Shown one piece after another: positions 1 to 8,965 of a stretch of 64,000 bases of DNA (position 1 is its first letter; every line of letters begins with the position of its first letter). The position numbers were made by a program, and so were the translations under genes. This DNA comes from Scandinavium ludwigii_A (GTDB taxonomy: Bacteria > Pseudomonadota > Gammaproteobacteria > Enterobacterales > Enterobacteriaceae): positions 4,464,001 to 4,528,000 of the forward strand of contig CP191518.1 of the NCBI GenBank assembly GCA_050516505.1, given 5' to 3'. The notes under the pieces were generated by a model. The model searched no databases. It was not told where the DNA came from and saw nothing but the letters and a program-made list of their open reading frames with translations.

Positions 1-241
1 GGCACAGATTGTCAGTGTGCTCATACAGATGCCGGTCGTGATCGCGCACGAAGCACACCGTCCCGCCGGTGATGGTGTACGGCTGACCGTTGAATACGTG
101 AATACCCGTGCCGTGTTCGACGATCACAATCTCATGAAAATCATGGTGGTGTTCCGGAAACTCAGCCTGTGGAAGCCGTGGCTCAATGGCAACAGGTGCA
201 TGTCCTGACGGAAAAAAATCCACGCTGTGCAGTACGGTCAT
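1..241 (-). CDS. rhaS: L-rhamnose operon activator RhaS, N-terminal part (cut by window edge)
   Basis: AraC-family activator that binds L-rhamnose through its N-terminal cupin-like domain and switches on rhaBAD. Only the first 80 codons are in the window. The reverse strand starts MTVLHSVDFFPSG at 241 and continues through the cupin segment (FHEIVIVEHGTGIHVFNGQ), nearly identical to E. coli RhaS. The C-terminal helix-turn-helix part lies outside. It is divergent from rhaB, the standard enterobacterial arrangement, so 242-541 is the shared control region. Identity is confident; integrity of the rest cannot be judged. Confidence 0.95.
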   Translation of the reverse strand, partial: MTVLHSVDFFPSGHAPVAIEPRLPQAEFPEHHHDFHEIVIVEHGTGIHVFNGQPYTITGGTVCFVRDHDRHLYEHTDNLC

Positions 242-541
242 AATGGCCCCACGAAATGAGAAAAGTTATCAGGATAATAAGCACCCCCTGCCATTCTCAC
301 CTTGACGTTTTGACAGCAAAGCACGCAAACCCTGTCCGTTTTTCAAGAAACGACAGGAAAAATCAGGAAATGGGTTCGATGTCACACCCGCATGAAACGG
401 GCTCATTACTGGAAAGTGTGATGCCTCTCACGTTCATCTTTGCTTTCTTGCCAGCCGCCTTTTGCTGCTGTCAGTAGTGAGAAGGTCGATTCGATGACGC
501 TCCTTCAGACTGTCCGTAATGACTATCAGAAGGATCTCTCC
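242..541. promoter_or_regulatory. rhaS-rhaB divergent control region
   Basis: This 300 bp gap holds no gene. Two 17 bp half-sites resembling the E. coli RhaS operator at rhaB are visible at 436-452 (ATCTTTGCTTTCTTGCC) and 469-485 (TGTCAGTAGTGAGAAGG), separated by 16 bp, the same geometry as in E. coli. The RNA polymerase site for rhaB should lie just downstream, around 485-520. CRP and RhaR sites are expected in the upstream half but I could not place them with confidence. A reading frame running through this region into rhaB is only an upstream extension of rhaB. Confidence 0.8.
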
Positions 542-2008
542 ATGAGTTTTCGCCATTGTGTGGCGGTTGATTTAGGTGCCTCCAGCGGGCGCGTCATGCT
601 GGCCAGTTACGACCGCAACAAACGGACCCTGGCGCTACGTGAAATCCACCGTTTTATGAATACGCTCCAGAAAGTGGACGGCACAGACTGCTGGGATATC
701 GACAGCCTGGAAGCTGAAATCCGCTGCGGGCTGAAGAAAGTGTGCGATGACGGCATTCTTATCGACAGCATCGGTATCGACACGTGGGGCGTGGATTTTG
801 TGCTGCTGGATAAAGACGGTCACCGCGTTGGCCTCCCGGTGTCCTATCGCGATAGCCGCACCCAGGGCGTGATGCAACGCGCTGAAACGCAGCTTGGACG
901 CGTCGACATCTATCACCGTAGCGGCATTCAATTCCTGCCATTCAACACACTTTACCAGTTCCGTGCCTTAACCGAACAACAGCCAGACGTACTGACCAAC
1001 GTCGCCCACGCGCTGCTGATCCCCGACTATTTCAGCTACCGCCTGACCGGCAAAATGAACTGGGAATATACCAACGCGACCACCACTCAAATGGTGAACA
1101 TCAACACCGATAACTGGGATGGCGATCTGCTCAACTGGGCCGGTGCGCCGCGCGACTGGTTTGGCACGCCGACACATCCTGGCAACGTTATCGGGCACTG
1201 GATTTGTCCGCTGGGAAACCTAATCCCGGTGGTCGCCGTCGCCAGCCACGATACCGCCAGTGCGGTGATTGCCTCGCCGCTGGCAGACAAACACGCGGCC
1301 TATCTCTCTTCCGGCACCTGGTCGCTGATGGGCTATGAAAGCAAAACGCCGTGTACCAGTGACATCGCGTTGGCGAACAACATCACCAACGAAGGCGGCG
1401 CGGAAAGTCGCTACCGGGTACTGAAAAACATCATGGGCCTGTGGCTGCTGCAACGGGTGTTGAAAGAGCAAAACATCAGCGATATCGGGGCGTTAGTTGC
1501 CAAGACGCAGAAACTGCCCGCCTGCCAGTTCGTGATTAACCCGAACGATGACCGCTTCATTAACCCCGACAACATGAGCGCCGAAATTCAGGCTGCCTGT
1601 CGCGAAAGCCACCAGCCGGAGCCCGAAAGCGCCGCCGAACTGGCGCGCTGTATTTTCGACAGCCTGGCGTTGCTGTATGCCCGCGTTCTGCACCAGCTCG
1701 CTGACCTTCACGGTCACCGCTTCTCACAACTGCACATCGTGGGTGGCGGCTGCCAGAACGAACTGCTCAATCAGCTCTGCGCCGACGCCTGCGGTATTTC
1801 GGTTATTGCCGGGCCGATTGAAGCCTCCACACTGGGCAATATCGGTGTGCAGTTGATGACGCTTGATGAACTCAAAGACGTCGATGATTTTCGCAAGGTG
1901 GTGCGCGGCAACCACGCCCTCACCACGTTTAATCCGGATTCGAACAGTGAAATTGCCCGCTATGTCGCGCAGTTTCAGCCACAACAGACCAAGGAGCTTT
2001 GCGCATGA
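542..2008 (+). CDS. rhaB: L-rhamnulokinase
   Basis: Cytosolic FGGY-family sugar kinase that phosphorylates L-rhamnulose to L-rhamnulose 1-phosphate with ATP. The 488 aa product begins MSFRHCVAVDLGASSGR, whose DLGASSGR is the N-terminal phosphate-binding motif, and carries the family catalytic Asp at 237 in SHDTASAV; length matches E. coli RhaB (489). The frame is open 34 codons further upstream, but the ATG at 542 is chosen by homology and because the longer form would run through the RhaS operator. Its TGA overlaps the rhaA ATG (ATGA at 2005-2008), so the two are translationally coupled. First gene of the rha cluster. Confidence 0.97.
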   Translation: MSFRHCVAVDLGASSGRVMLASYDRNKRTLALREIHRFMNTLQKVDGTDCWDIDSLEAEIRCGLKKVCDDGILIDSIGIDTWGVDFVLLDKDGHRVGLPVSYRDSRTQGVMQRAETQLGRVDIYHRSGIQFLPFNTLYQFRALTEQQPDVLTNVAHALLIPDYFSYRLTGKMNWEYTNATTTQMVNINTDNWDGDLLNWAGAPRDWFGTPTHPGNVIGHWICPLGNLIPVVAVASHDTASAVIASPLADKHAAYLSSGTWSLMGYESKTPCTSDIALANNITNEGGAESRYRVLKNIMGLWLLQRVLKEQNISDIGALVAKTQKLPACQFVINPNDDRFINPDNMSAEIQAACRESHQPEPESAAELARCIFDSLALLYARVLHQLADLHGHRFSQLHIVGGGCQNELLNQLCADACGISVIAGPIEASTLGNIGVQLMTLDELKDVDDFRKVVRGNHALTTFNPDSNSEIARYVAQFQPQQTKELCA

Positions 2009-3264
2009 CCACTCAACTTGAACAAGCCTGGGAACTGGCAAAACAACGTTATGCCACTGTAGGTGTCGACGTCGAGGAGGCACTGCGTCAGCTCGATCGT
2101 CTGCCTGTCTCGATGCACTGCTGGCAGGGCGATGACGTCGGCGGGTTTGAAAATCCAGGCGGTGCGTTAACGGGTGGCATTCAGGCGACCGGCAACTATC
2201 CGGGCAAAGCGCGCAACGCCCCCGAACTGCGTGCTGACCTGGAACAGGCGTTGAGCCTGATCCCGGGCCCAAAACGCCTGAATCTGCACGCTATTTATCT
2301 GGAGTCCGAGACGCCGGTGGGTCGCAATGAAATCAAACCGGAGCATTTCAAAAACTGGGTTGAGTGGGCGAAAACCAACAAGCTGGGGTTGGATTTCAAC
2401 CCATCCTGCTTCTCGCACCCAATGAGCGCCGATGGCTTTACGCTGGCCCACGCTAACGATGAAATCCGCCAGTTCTGGATTGATCACTGCAAAGCCAGCC
2501 GCCGCGTATCCGCGTATTTCGGCGAGCAGTTGGGTACGCCATCAGTGATGAATATCTGGATCCCCGACGGCATGAAGGACCTGACCGTCGACCGCCTCGC
2601 GCCGCGCCAGCGTCTGATGAACGCGCTGGATGAAATCATCAGCGAAAAACTGAGTCCGGCGCATCACATCGACGCGGTCGAAAGCAAACTGTTCGGTATT
2701 GGGGCGGAAAGCTACACCGTCGGATCCAACGAGTTCTACATGGGCTACGCCACCAGCCGCCAGACCGCGCTGTGTCTGGACGCGGGCCACTTCCATCCTA
2801 CCGAAGTGATTTCCGACAAAATCTCCGCCGCAATGCTGTTTGTGCCGCGCCTGCTGCTGCACGTGAGCCGCCCGGTACGTTGGGACAGCGACCATGTGGT
2901 GCTGCTGGACGACGAAACTCAGGCTATCGCCAGCGAAATCATCCGTCACAACCTGTTCGACCGCGTACACATTGGCCTCGATTTCTTCGACGCGTCGATT
3001 AACCGTATCGCCGCGTGGGTGATTGGCACGCGCAACATGAAAAAAGCCCTGCTGCGCGCCCTGCTGGAACCGACGGCGGAACTGCGTCAGCTGGAACTTG
3101 ACGGCGATTACACCGCGCGTCTGGCCCTGCTCGAAGAGCAGAAATGCCTGCCGTGGCAGGCGGTATGGGAAATGTATTGCCAACGTCACGATACGCCAGC
3201 CGGCAGCCAGTGGCTCGACAACGTTCGCGCTTACGAGAAAAACGTTTTAACGAAGCGTAAATAA
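2005..3264 (+). CDS. rhaA: L-rhamnose isomerase
   Basis: Cytosolic metal-dependent isomerase converting L-rhamnose to L-rhamnulose, the first committed step. 419 aa, equal to the E. coli enzyme and collinear with it from MTTQLEQAWELAKQRY to the C-terminus. The conserved core with the metal ligands lies around HHIDAVESKLFGIG and CLDAGHFHPTE. An in-frame ATG two codons earlier exists, but the ATG at 2005 overlapping the rhaB stop is the family start and is preceded by AAGGAG. Followed by a REP-type repeat before rhaD. Confidence 0.97.
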   Translation: MTTQLEQAWELAKQRYATVGVDVEEALRQLDRLPVSMHCWQGDDVGGFENPGGALTGGIQATGNYPGKARNAPELRADLEQALSLIPGPKRLNLHAIYLESETPVGRNEIKPEHFKNWVEWAKTNKLGLDFNPSCFSHPMSADGFTLAHANDEIRQFWIDHCKASRRVSAYFGEQLGTPSVMNIWIPDGMKDLTVDRLAPRQRLMNALDEIISEKLSPAHHIDAVESKLFGIGAESYTVGSNEFYMGYATSRQTALCLDAGHFHPTEVISDKISAAMLFVPRLLLHVSRPVRWDSDHVVLLDDETQAIASEIIRHNLFDRVHIGLDFFDASINRIAAWVIGTRNMKKALLRALLEPTAELRQLELDGDYTARLALLEEQKCLPWQAVWEMYCQRHDTPAGSQWLDNVRAYEKNVLTKRK

Positions 3265-3270
3265 AAGACA

Positions 3271-3341
3271 TGCCCGGCGGCGCTTTGCTTGCCGGGCCTA
3301 CGCGTGACAAGTAGGCCGGGTAAGCGCAGCGCCACCCGGCA
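3271..3341. repeat. REP/BIME-type intergenic repeat pair between rhaA and rhaD
   Basis: Two inverted copies of an enterobacterial REP-like unit: 3271-3302 (palindromic, GCCCGGCGGCGCTTTGCTTG core) and 3311-3341 (GTAGGCCGGGTAAGCGCAGC). They face each other about 9 bp apart and can fold into stable hairpins in the rhaBAD transcript. Such elements usually stabilise upstream mRNA or bind gyrase/IHF; here the position could lower rhaD expression relative to rhaA. Confidence 0.8.
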
Positions 3342-3362
3342 ATTTGAAGGAAAAGAGACACT

Positions 3363-4193
3363 ATGCACACCATTACCGATTCCTGGTTCGTCCAGGGCAT
3401 GATCAAAGCCACCACCGATGCCTGGTTGAAAGGCTGGGACGAACGCAACGGCGGCAACCTGACCCTGCGCCTCGACGACGCCGATATCGCGCCGTTCGAA
3501 GCGGATTTCCACGCGAAGCCGCGTTATATCGCGCTGAGCCAGCCGATGCCTGCTCTGGCGAATACGCCGTTTATCGTCACCGGTTCCGGCAAATTCTTCC
3601 GCAACGTGCAGCTCGATCCGACCGCCAATTTAGGCGTGGTGAAAGTGGACAGCGACGGCGCGGGATACCACATTCTTTGGGGGCTGACTCACGAAGCGGT
3701 GCCAACCTCTGAGCTACCGGCGCACTTCCTTTCCCATTGCGAACGCATCAAGGCGACCAATGGCAAAGACCGCGTGATCATGCACTGCCATGCCACCAAC
3801 CTGATTGCCCTGACTTACGTGCTGGAAAACGACACCGACCTCATCACCCGCAAACTGTGGGAAGGCAGCACCGAGTGTCTGGTGGTATTCCCGGATGGCG
3901 TCGGCATTCTGCCGTGGATGGTGCCAGGAACCGATGAAATCGGGCAGGCAACCGCCACTGAAATGCAGCAGCACTCGCTTGTGCTGTGGCCATTCCACGG
4001 CGTATTCGGCAGCGGCCCGACGCTCGATGAAGCGTTTGGCTTAATTGATACCGCCGAGAAATCGGCAGAGGTTCTGGTGAAGGTCTATTCGATGGGCGGC
4101 ATGAAACAGACCATCACCCGGGAAGAACTGATTGCTCTTGGCAAACGCTTTGGCGTGACCCCGATGGCATCAGCATTAGCGCTTTACGCATAA
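3363..4193 (+). CDS. rhaD: L-rhamnulose-1-phosphate aldolase
   Basis: Class II zinc aldolase that cleaves rhamnulose 1-phosphate to dihydroxyacetone phosphate and L-lactaldehyde in the cytosol. 276 aa against 274 in E. coli, collinear from MHTITDSWFVQGMIKATTDA. The metal-binding histidines are visible in MHCHATN (141, 143) and WPFHGVFG (212), and the catalytic Glu117 region in VPTSELPAHF. A frame shifted ORF starting at 3344 is a shadow. RBS GAAGGAAAAGAG precedes the ATG. Two extra residues (YA) follow the usual C-terminus. Confidence 0.97.
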   Translation: MHTITDSWFVQGMIKATTDAWLKGWDERNGGNLTLRLDDADIAPFEADFHAKPRYIALSQPMPALANTPFIVTGSGKFFRNVQLDPTANLGVVKVDSDGAGYHILWGLTHEAVPTSELPAHFLSHCERIKATNGKDRVIMHCHATNLIALTYVLENDTDLITRKLWEGSTECLVVFPDGVGILPWMVPGTDEIGQATATEMQQHSLVLWPFHGVFGSGPTLDEAFGLIDTAEKSAEVLVKVYSMGGMKQTITREELIALGKRFGVTPMASALALYA

Positions 4194-4216
4194 CAGTTTA
4201 CAGATAGCAACATCGC

Positions 4217-4240
4217 GCCCCGCTCATTGAGACGGGGCGA
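4217..4240 (+). terminator. Hairpin in the rhaD-importer gap
   Basis: GC-rich hairpin CGCCCCG-CTCATTGAGA-CGGGGCG in the 94 bp between rhaD and the substrate-binding gene. No T-tract follows, so it is more likely an mRNA-stabilising or partially terminating stem than a full terminator. It may set the ratio between catabolic and transport genes. Confidence 0.5.
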
Positions 4241-4287
4241 ACACACACCTGCAATCCCTACAACTAACTCGAAGTGGAGTAAAAGCA

Positions 4288-5274
4288 ATGAAAATAAAAC
4301 TAAGCTTGATCCTCACCGTTGCCGCACTGGCGTTTTCCGGTTCTGCTTTAGCTGAAGTTAAAATCGCCCTGGTGGCAAAATCGCTGGGAAATGGATTTTT
4401 TGAAGCGGCCAACGTTGGCGCGCAGGAAGCGGCAAAAGAGTTAGGTGACGTAAAAGTCATTTATACCGGCCCCACAACCACCACCGCAGAAGCACAGATC
4501 GAAGTGCTGAACGGGTTGATCGCGCAAGGCGTCGATGCGATCGCCATTTCCGCCAACGATCCGGACGCCTTGGTGCCGGTACTGAAAAAGGCGATGCAGC
4601 GCGGGATTAAAGTGGTCTCGTGGGATTCTGGCGTGGCGCAGGCTGGCCGTCAGATCCACCTGAATCCTTCCAATAACGCGCTGATCGGTGAAACCAACGT
4701 CAAGCTGGCCGCCGATGCGCTGAAAGCGTTGAATGTCGACAAAGGCGATGTGGCGATTTTGAGCGCCACCCCCACCTCCACCAACCAGAACATCTGGATT
4801 GCGGAGATGAAAAAAGTGCTGCCGCAGTATCCGTCGATCAATCTGGTGACGGTCGCCTACGGCGATGACCTTTCCGATAAAAGCTACCGCGAAGCGGTCG
4901 GTTTGCTGAAAACCTATCCTGACCTGAAAGTGATCGTGTCGCCGTCGTCCGTTGGCATCGTGGCCGCGGCGCAGGCGGTAAAAGATCAGGGCAAAATCGG
5001 CAAAGTCTACGTCACCGGTCTGGGCCTGCCGTCTGAAATGGCGGGGGCAATAAAATCCGGCGCCAGCAAAAGCTTTGCTATCTGGAACCCTATCGATCTG
5101 GGCTATGCGGCTACGTACTTAGCGGACGATCTGGTCAAAGGCAGCGCCACCAAAACTGAAGCCAGCATGGGTAAACTCGGCAAAGTCACGCTGGATGCCG
5201 ACGGCAACGGCGCGATGGCGAAGCCCTTCGTTTACGATGCCAGCAACATAGATAAGTTCTCCAAAATTTTCTGA
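4288..5274 (+). CDS. Rhamnose-type ABC importer, periplasmic substrate-binding protein
   Basis: Periplasmic sugar-binding protein of the RbsB/LsrB family (Peripla_BP_4 fold). 328 aa with a clear Sec signal, MKIKLSLILTVAALAFSG then ALA|E cleavage near residue 22, and ligand-domain landmarks GLIAQGVDAIAISANDPDAL and VIVSPSSVGIVAAAQ. It heads a substrate-binding/ATPase/permease/permease set inside the rha operon, so the likely ligand is L-rhamnose, as for the rhizobial RhaSTPQ importer; that substrate is inferred from context. The rhizobial name rhaS is avoided because it would clash with the regulator. RBS AGTGGAG. Confidence 0.88.
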   Translation: MKIKLSLILTVAALAFSGSALAEVKIALVAKSLGNGFFEAANVGAQEAAKELGDVKVIYTGPTTTTAEAQIEVLNGLIAQGVDAIAISANDPDALVPVLKKAMQRGIKVVSWDSGVAQAGRQIHLNPSNNALIGETNVKLAADALKALNVDKGDVAILSATPTSTNQNIWIAEMKKVLPQYPSINLVTVAYGDDLSDKSYREAVGLLKTYPDLKVIVSPSSVGIVAAAQAVKDQGKIGKVYVTGLGLPSEMAGAIKSGASKSFAIWNPIDLGYAATYLADDLVKGSATKTEASMGKLGKVTLDADGNGAMAKPFVYDASNIDKFSKIF

Positions 5275-5282
5275 TCCTAATA

Positions 5283-5373
5283 CCCTCACCCCGGCCCTCT
5301 CCCTAAAAGGGAGAGGGGGAAACAATACCAGACAATCCCCTCTCCCCTATGGGGAGAGGGTTAGGGTGAGGGG
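5283..5373. repeat. Compound inverted repeat between importer genes
   Basis: Outer arms CCCTCACC (5283-5290) and GGTGAGGG (5365-5372) enclose two internal hairpins: CCCTCTCCCT-AAAA-GGGAGAGGG at 5295-5317 and CCCCTCTCCCC-TAT-GGGGAGAGGG at 5337-5360. The three-stem, cloverleaf-like layout resembles mobile REPIN/BIME-type intergenic elements. It sits between the substrate-binding and ATPase genes, where a stem could leave the binding protein in excess over the membrane complex. Confidence 0.8.
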
Positions 5374-5392
5374 AATCTTACGGAGAACGACC

Positions 5393-6904
5393 ATGACCGA
5401 ATCCACCCCATTGCTCCAACTCACGGGCATCAGCAAATTCTTCCCCGGTGTGCGCGCCCTGGAAAATGTGCAACTGAGCCTGTGGCCCGGAAAAGTCACC
5501 GCGCTGATTGGCGAAAACGGTGCTGGAAAGTCCACGCTGGTCAAAGTGATGACCGGTATTTATCAGCCCGACGAGGGCGACATTCTCTATAAAGCGATTC
5601 CCATTCAGCTGCCCACGCCGGACTCAGCCCACAAAGTGGGTATCACCGCGATTCATCAGGAGACCGTACTGTTTGATGAGCTGTCGGTCACCGAAAACAT
5701 TTTCGCCGGACAGTACGTCTGTAAGGGCTTCCTGAAGAAACTCGACTGGCCGGAAATGCACCGTCGTGCCCAGGCGCTGCTCTCGCGGCTTGAAGTGCAG
5801 ATTGATCCACGCGCCACGCTGAAAACGTTGAGTATCGCCCAGCGGCATATGGTCGCCATTGCGCGCGCACTGTCGTTTGATGCGCAGGTGGTGATTCTCG
5901 ACGAACCCACTGCGGCCTTGTCCCAGCATGAAATTCTGGAGTTTTATCAAATCGTTGAGCGCCTGAAACAGGACGGTAAAGCGATTCTGTTTATCTCGCA
6001 CAAGTTCGACGAAATCTTCGAACTGGCGGATCACTACACCATTCTACGCGACGGCGTATTCGTCGGCGCAGGCAACATCCATGACATCACCGAAGAGCAG
6101 ATGGTGTCGATGATGGTGGGCCGCGCCATAACGCAGACCTTCCCGAAAGTGGCGTGCGAACCCGGCGACACGGTGCTGGACGTCAAAGATCTGTGCCACC
6201 CAACTGAATTCGCGCATATCAATTTCAGCCTGCGCAAAGGCGAGATTCTCGGCTTTTACGGCCTGGTCGGCGCTGGACGTACCGAGTTGATGCAAGCGCT
6301 GTCTGGCGTGACGCAGCCATCCTCCGGCGAAATTATCCTGAACGGCCAGACCGTACACTTCCACCAACCCGCCGATGCCATACAGGCCGGGATTGTATGC
6401 GTGCCGGAAGAACGGCAAAAACAGGGGGCGATCATTGCGCTGCCTATCGCGCAAAACATCAGCCTGCCACAGCTGCGAAAGCTCAACCCGAACGGCATTT
6501 TGCACGAAGAAAGGGAATGGAAACTCGCGGACGACTACGCCAAACGCTTGCAGGTGAAAGCCTCCAGCTGGCGTCAGGCGGTGGAAACGCTATCCGGCGG
6601 TAATCAACAAAAAGTGGTGATCGGCAAATGGCTCGCCACTCAACCCGACGTCATCATCCTCGACGAGCCGACAAAAGGCATTGATATCGGCTCGAAAGCC
6701 GCCGTGCATCAGTTTATGTCTGAGCTGGTGGGACAAGGCCTGGCGGTGATCATGGTGTCATCCGAACTGCCCGAAGTGATGGGCATGGCGGACCGCATCA
6801 TCGTGATGCACGAAGGGCTTATGGTTGCGGAATACCGCGCAGGCGATGCGACGGCGGAAGTTATCGTCAGCGCCGCCAGCGGTGCAGGCAGGGAGGCGGC
6901 GTAA
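5393..6904 (+). CDS. Rhamnose-type ABC importer, duplicated ATP-binding subunit
   Basis: Cytosolic ATPase of a carbohydrate (CUT2) importer, 503 aa with two fused nucleotide-binding domains. Domain 1 has Walker A GENGAGKST (about 40-48) and Walker B VVILDEPTAAL with a degenerate signature LSIAQRHMV; domain 2 has a degenerate Walker A (GLVGAGRTEL), signature LSGGNQQK and VIILDEPTKGID. This asymmetry is normal for RbsA/LsrA-type proteins. The ATG at 5393 is chosen over an in-frame upstream ATG because it has GGAGAACGACC ahead and gives the family N-terminus; the longer form would begin inside the inverted repeat. Its stop overlaps the next start. Confidence 0.9.
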   Translation: MTESTPLLQLTGISKFFPGVRALENVQLSLWPGKVTALIGENGAGKSTLVKVMTGIYQPDEGDILYKAIPIQLPTPDSAHKVGITAIHQETVLFDELSVTENIFAGQYVCKGFLKKLDWPEMHRRAQALLSRLEVQIDPRATLKTLSIAQRHMVAIARALSFDAQVVILDEPTAALSQHEILEFYQIVERLKQDGKAILFISHKFDEIFELADHYTILRDGVFVGAGNIHDITEEQMVSMMVGRAITQTFPKVACEPGDTVLDVKDLCHPTEFAHINFSLRKGEILGFYGLVGAGRTELMQALSGVTQPSSGEIILNGQTVHFHQPADAIQAGIVCVPEERQKQGAIIALPIAQNISLPQLRKLNPNGILHEEREWKLADDYAKRLQVKASSWRQAVETLSGGNQQKVVIGKWLATQPDVIILDEPTKGIDIGSKAAVHQFMSELVGQGLAVIMVSSELPEVMGMADRIIVMHEGLMVAEYRAGDATAEVIVSAASGAGREAA

Positions 6905-7908
6905 TGTTGAAATCTCTGCTTAAACACCGCGAAGCCCTGCTGGCTGCGGTGATTGTGCTGTTGGTCGCGGCCATCGGCAGCCGCACGCCGTCGTTTATCG
7001 CCCCGGGTAATCTGGTGGAAATGTTCAACGACACGGCGATCCTGATCATTCTCGCCCTCGGCCAGATGATGGTGCTGCTGACCAAAGGCATCGATCTGTC
7101 GATGGCCGCCAATCTGGCGCTCACCGGCATGATTGTGGCGCTGCTCAATTTCCATCATCCGGACATTCCGGTGGTTGCGCTGCTGGCGCTGGCCACCCTA
7201 CTCGGCCTGCTGATGGGCATCATCAACGGGCTGCTGGTGTGGAAACTGGGTATTCCGGCGATTGTGGTAACGCTCGGTACGATGAGCATTTATCGCGGGA
7301 TTATTTTTCTGCTGTCCAACGGCGGCTGGGTGAACTCCAACCAGATGAGCGCCGATTTTCTCGGCCTGCCGCGCGCCGCTTTGCTCGGACTGCCGGTGCT
7401 GAGCTGGTGCGCCATCGCCGCGCTGTTTGTGGTCGGCTATTTCCTGCGTTACAGCCGGACGGGGCGTTCACTTTACACCGCAGGCGGTAACGCCACGGCG
7501 GCGTATTACACCGGCATCAACGCCGGCAAAATGCAGTTCGTCAGCTTCTGCCTCTCCGGGGCGTTGGCCGGGTTCTGTGGCTATTTGTGGATTTCACGCT
7601 TTGCGGTGGCGTACGTCGATGTCGCCAACGGCTTTGAGCTACAGGTTGTCGCCGCCTGCGTAATCGGCGGGATCAGCACCATGGGCGGCACCGGGCGCGT
7701 GCTTGGCTGCCTGTTCGGGGCGCTTTTCCTCGGCGTTATCAACAATGCGCTGCCGGTTATCGGCGTATCGCCGTTCTGGCAGATGGCGATTTCCGGTGCA
7801 GTGATTGTGATTGCGGTGGTGCTCAACGAGCGCGGCAACAAGCGCAAAGGCCGCCTCATCTTGCGCGATGCGGCGCTGGCCCGGCAAAAATTGGCGGTGA
7901 AACCATGA
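6904..7908 (+). CDS. Rhamnose-type ABC importer, permease 1
   Basis: Inner-membrane permease of the RbsC/AraH family (BPD_transp_2), 334 aa with about nine or ten hydrophobic helices. The conserved cytoplasmic loop reads GRSLYTAGGNATAAYYTGIN, and the GIDLSMAA motif is typical of CUT2 permeases. Overlaps the ATPase gene by one base (TAATG) and the second permease by four (ATGA), showing tight translational coupling. By position it corresponds to rhizobial RhaP; pairs with the next gene to form a heterodimeric channel. Confidence 0.9.
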   Translation: MLKSLLKHREALLAAVIVLLVAAIGSRTPSFIAPGNLVEMFNDTAILIILALGQMMVLLTKGIDLSMAANLALTGMIVALLNFHHPDIPVVALLALATLLGLLMGIINGLLVWKLGIPAIVVTLGTMSIYRGIIFLLSNGGWVNSNQMSADFLGLPRAALLGLPVLSWCAIAALFVVGYFLRYSRTGRSLYTAGGNATAAYYTGINAGKMQFVSFCLSGALAGFCGYLWISRFAVAYVDVANGFELQVVAACVIGGISTMGGTGRVLGCLFGALFLGVINNALPVIGVSPFWQMAISGAVIVIAVVLNERGNKRKGRLILRDAALARQKLAVKP

Positions 7909-8909
7909 GCAAAATGCTGACTTCAGACGCTGTGCAGAACACGTCGCCCGCCCCGTCATTTTTCCAGCGCCTGGCGTGCTGGGAAGGCTTTTTGCTGGCG
8001 GTCACCCTGGCGGTGTTTGTGGTGAACGCGTTCGCCTCGCCCTATTTTCTGAACATCTGGAACCTGTCGGATGCCACTTTCAACTTCACCGAAAAAGCGA
8101 TCATCGTGCTGCCGATGGCGATGCTGATCATCGCCCGTGAAATTGACCTGTCGGTGGCGGCGATCATCGCGTTGAGTTCCACGGCAATGGGCTTTTGCGC
8201 CGTGGCGGGGATGGATACTCCGCTGTTGGTCTGCGTGGGGCTGGGCGTGGGCGTGCTGTGCGGACTGGTGAACGGGCTGCTGGTCACCCGGCTGAACCTC
8301 TCTTCCATCGTGATTACCATCGGCACCATGAGCCTGTTCCGTGGCATTTCCTACATTTTGCTCGGCGACCAGGCGCTGAACCAGTATCCGGCAAGTTTCG
8401 CGTGGTTCGGTCAGGGCTACGTCTGGGGTGCGCTGTCGTTTGAGTTCGCGCTGTTTATCGTGCTCGCCGCGGTGTTCACCTTCGTGCTGCACAAAACCAA
8501 CTTTGGCCGCCGTACGTTTGCGATTGGCAATAACCCGACCGGGGCGTGGTTTTCGGGCATCAACGTCAAGCGCCACAACCTGATGCTGTTCGTGCTGGTG
8601 GGGCTGATGTCCGGGCTTGCCGCGGTACTGCTGACGTCGCGTCTGGGCAGCACGCGTCCGACTATCGCGCTCGGTTGGGAATTATCAGTGGTGACGATGG
8701 CGGTGCTCGGCGGGGTCAATATTCTTGGCGGTTCCGGCAGCATGGTCGGCGTGATTATTGCCGCCTTTCTGATGGGGCTGGTGACCTTTGGCCTAAGCCT
8801 GCTCAACGTCCCGGGCATCGTAATGTCGATCATCATCGGCGCGATGCTGATCGTGGTGATTTCCCTGCCGATTATTGCGCGCAGAGTGATGGCGCGAAGA
8901 CGGAATTAA
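7905..8909 (+). CDS. Rhamnose-type ABC importer, permease 2
   Basis: Second RbsC-family inner-membrane permease, also 334 aa. It shows the paired motifs EIDLSVAAIIALSS and GRRTFAIGNNPTGAWFSGIN, and many transmembrane segments. By position it corresponds to rhizobial RhaQ. Two different permeases, as in Lsr and RhaPQ systems, contrast with the homodimeric RbsC later in this window (56687-57652). A 56 bp gap with an AAGGAG ribosome site then leads to the lactaldehyde reductase. Confidence 0.9.
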   Translation: MSKMLTSDAVQNTSPAPSFFQRLACWEGFLLAVTLAVFVVNAFASPYFLNIWNLSDATFNFTEKAIIVLPMAMLIIAREIDLSVAAIIALSSTAMGFCAVAGMDTPLLVCVGLGVGVLCGLVNGLLVTRLNLSSIVITIGTMSLFRGISYILLGDQALNQYPASFAWFGQGYVWGALSFEFALFIVLAAVFTFVLHKTNFGRRTFAIGNNPTGAWFSGINVKRHNLMLFVLVGLMSGLAAVLLTSRLGSTRPTIALGWELSVVTMAVLGGVNILGGSGSMVGVIIAAFLMGLVTFGLSLLNVPGIVMSIIIGAMLIVVISLPIIARRVMARRRN

Positions 8910-8965
8910 CGCCGGGTGGCAGGTGCCATCCAGCAGTAAAATCAGCAATATTAAGGAGAATAAGC

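Noticed and set aside
440..541. N-terminal extension of RhaB from ATG 440
   Set aside because: It would run through the RhaS binding sites and has no similarity to RhaB proteins.
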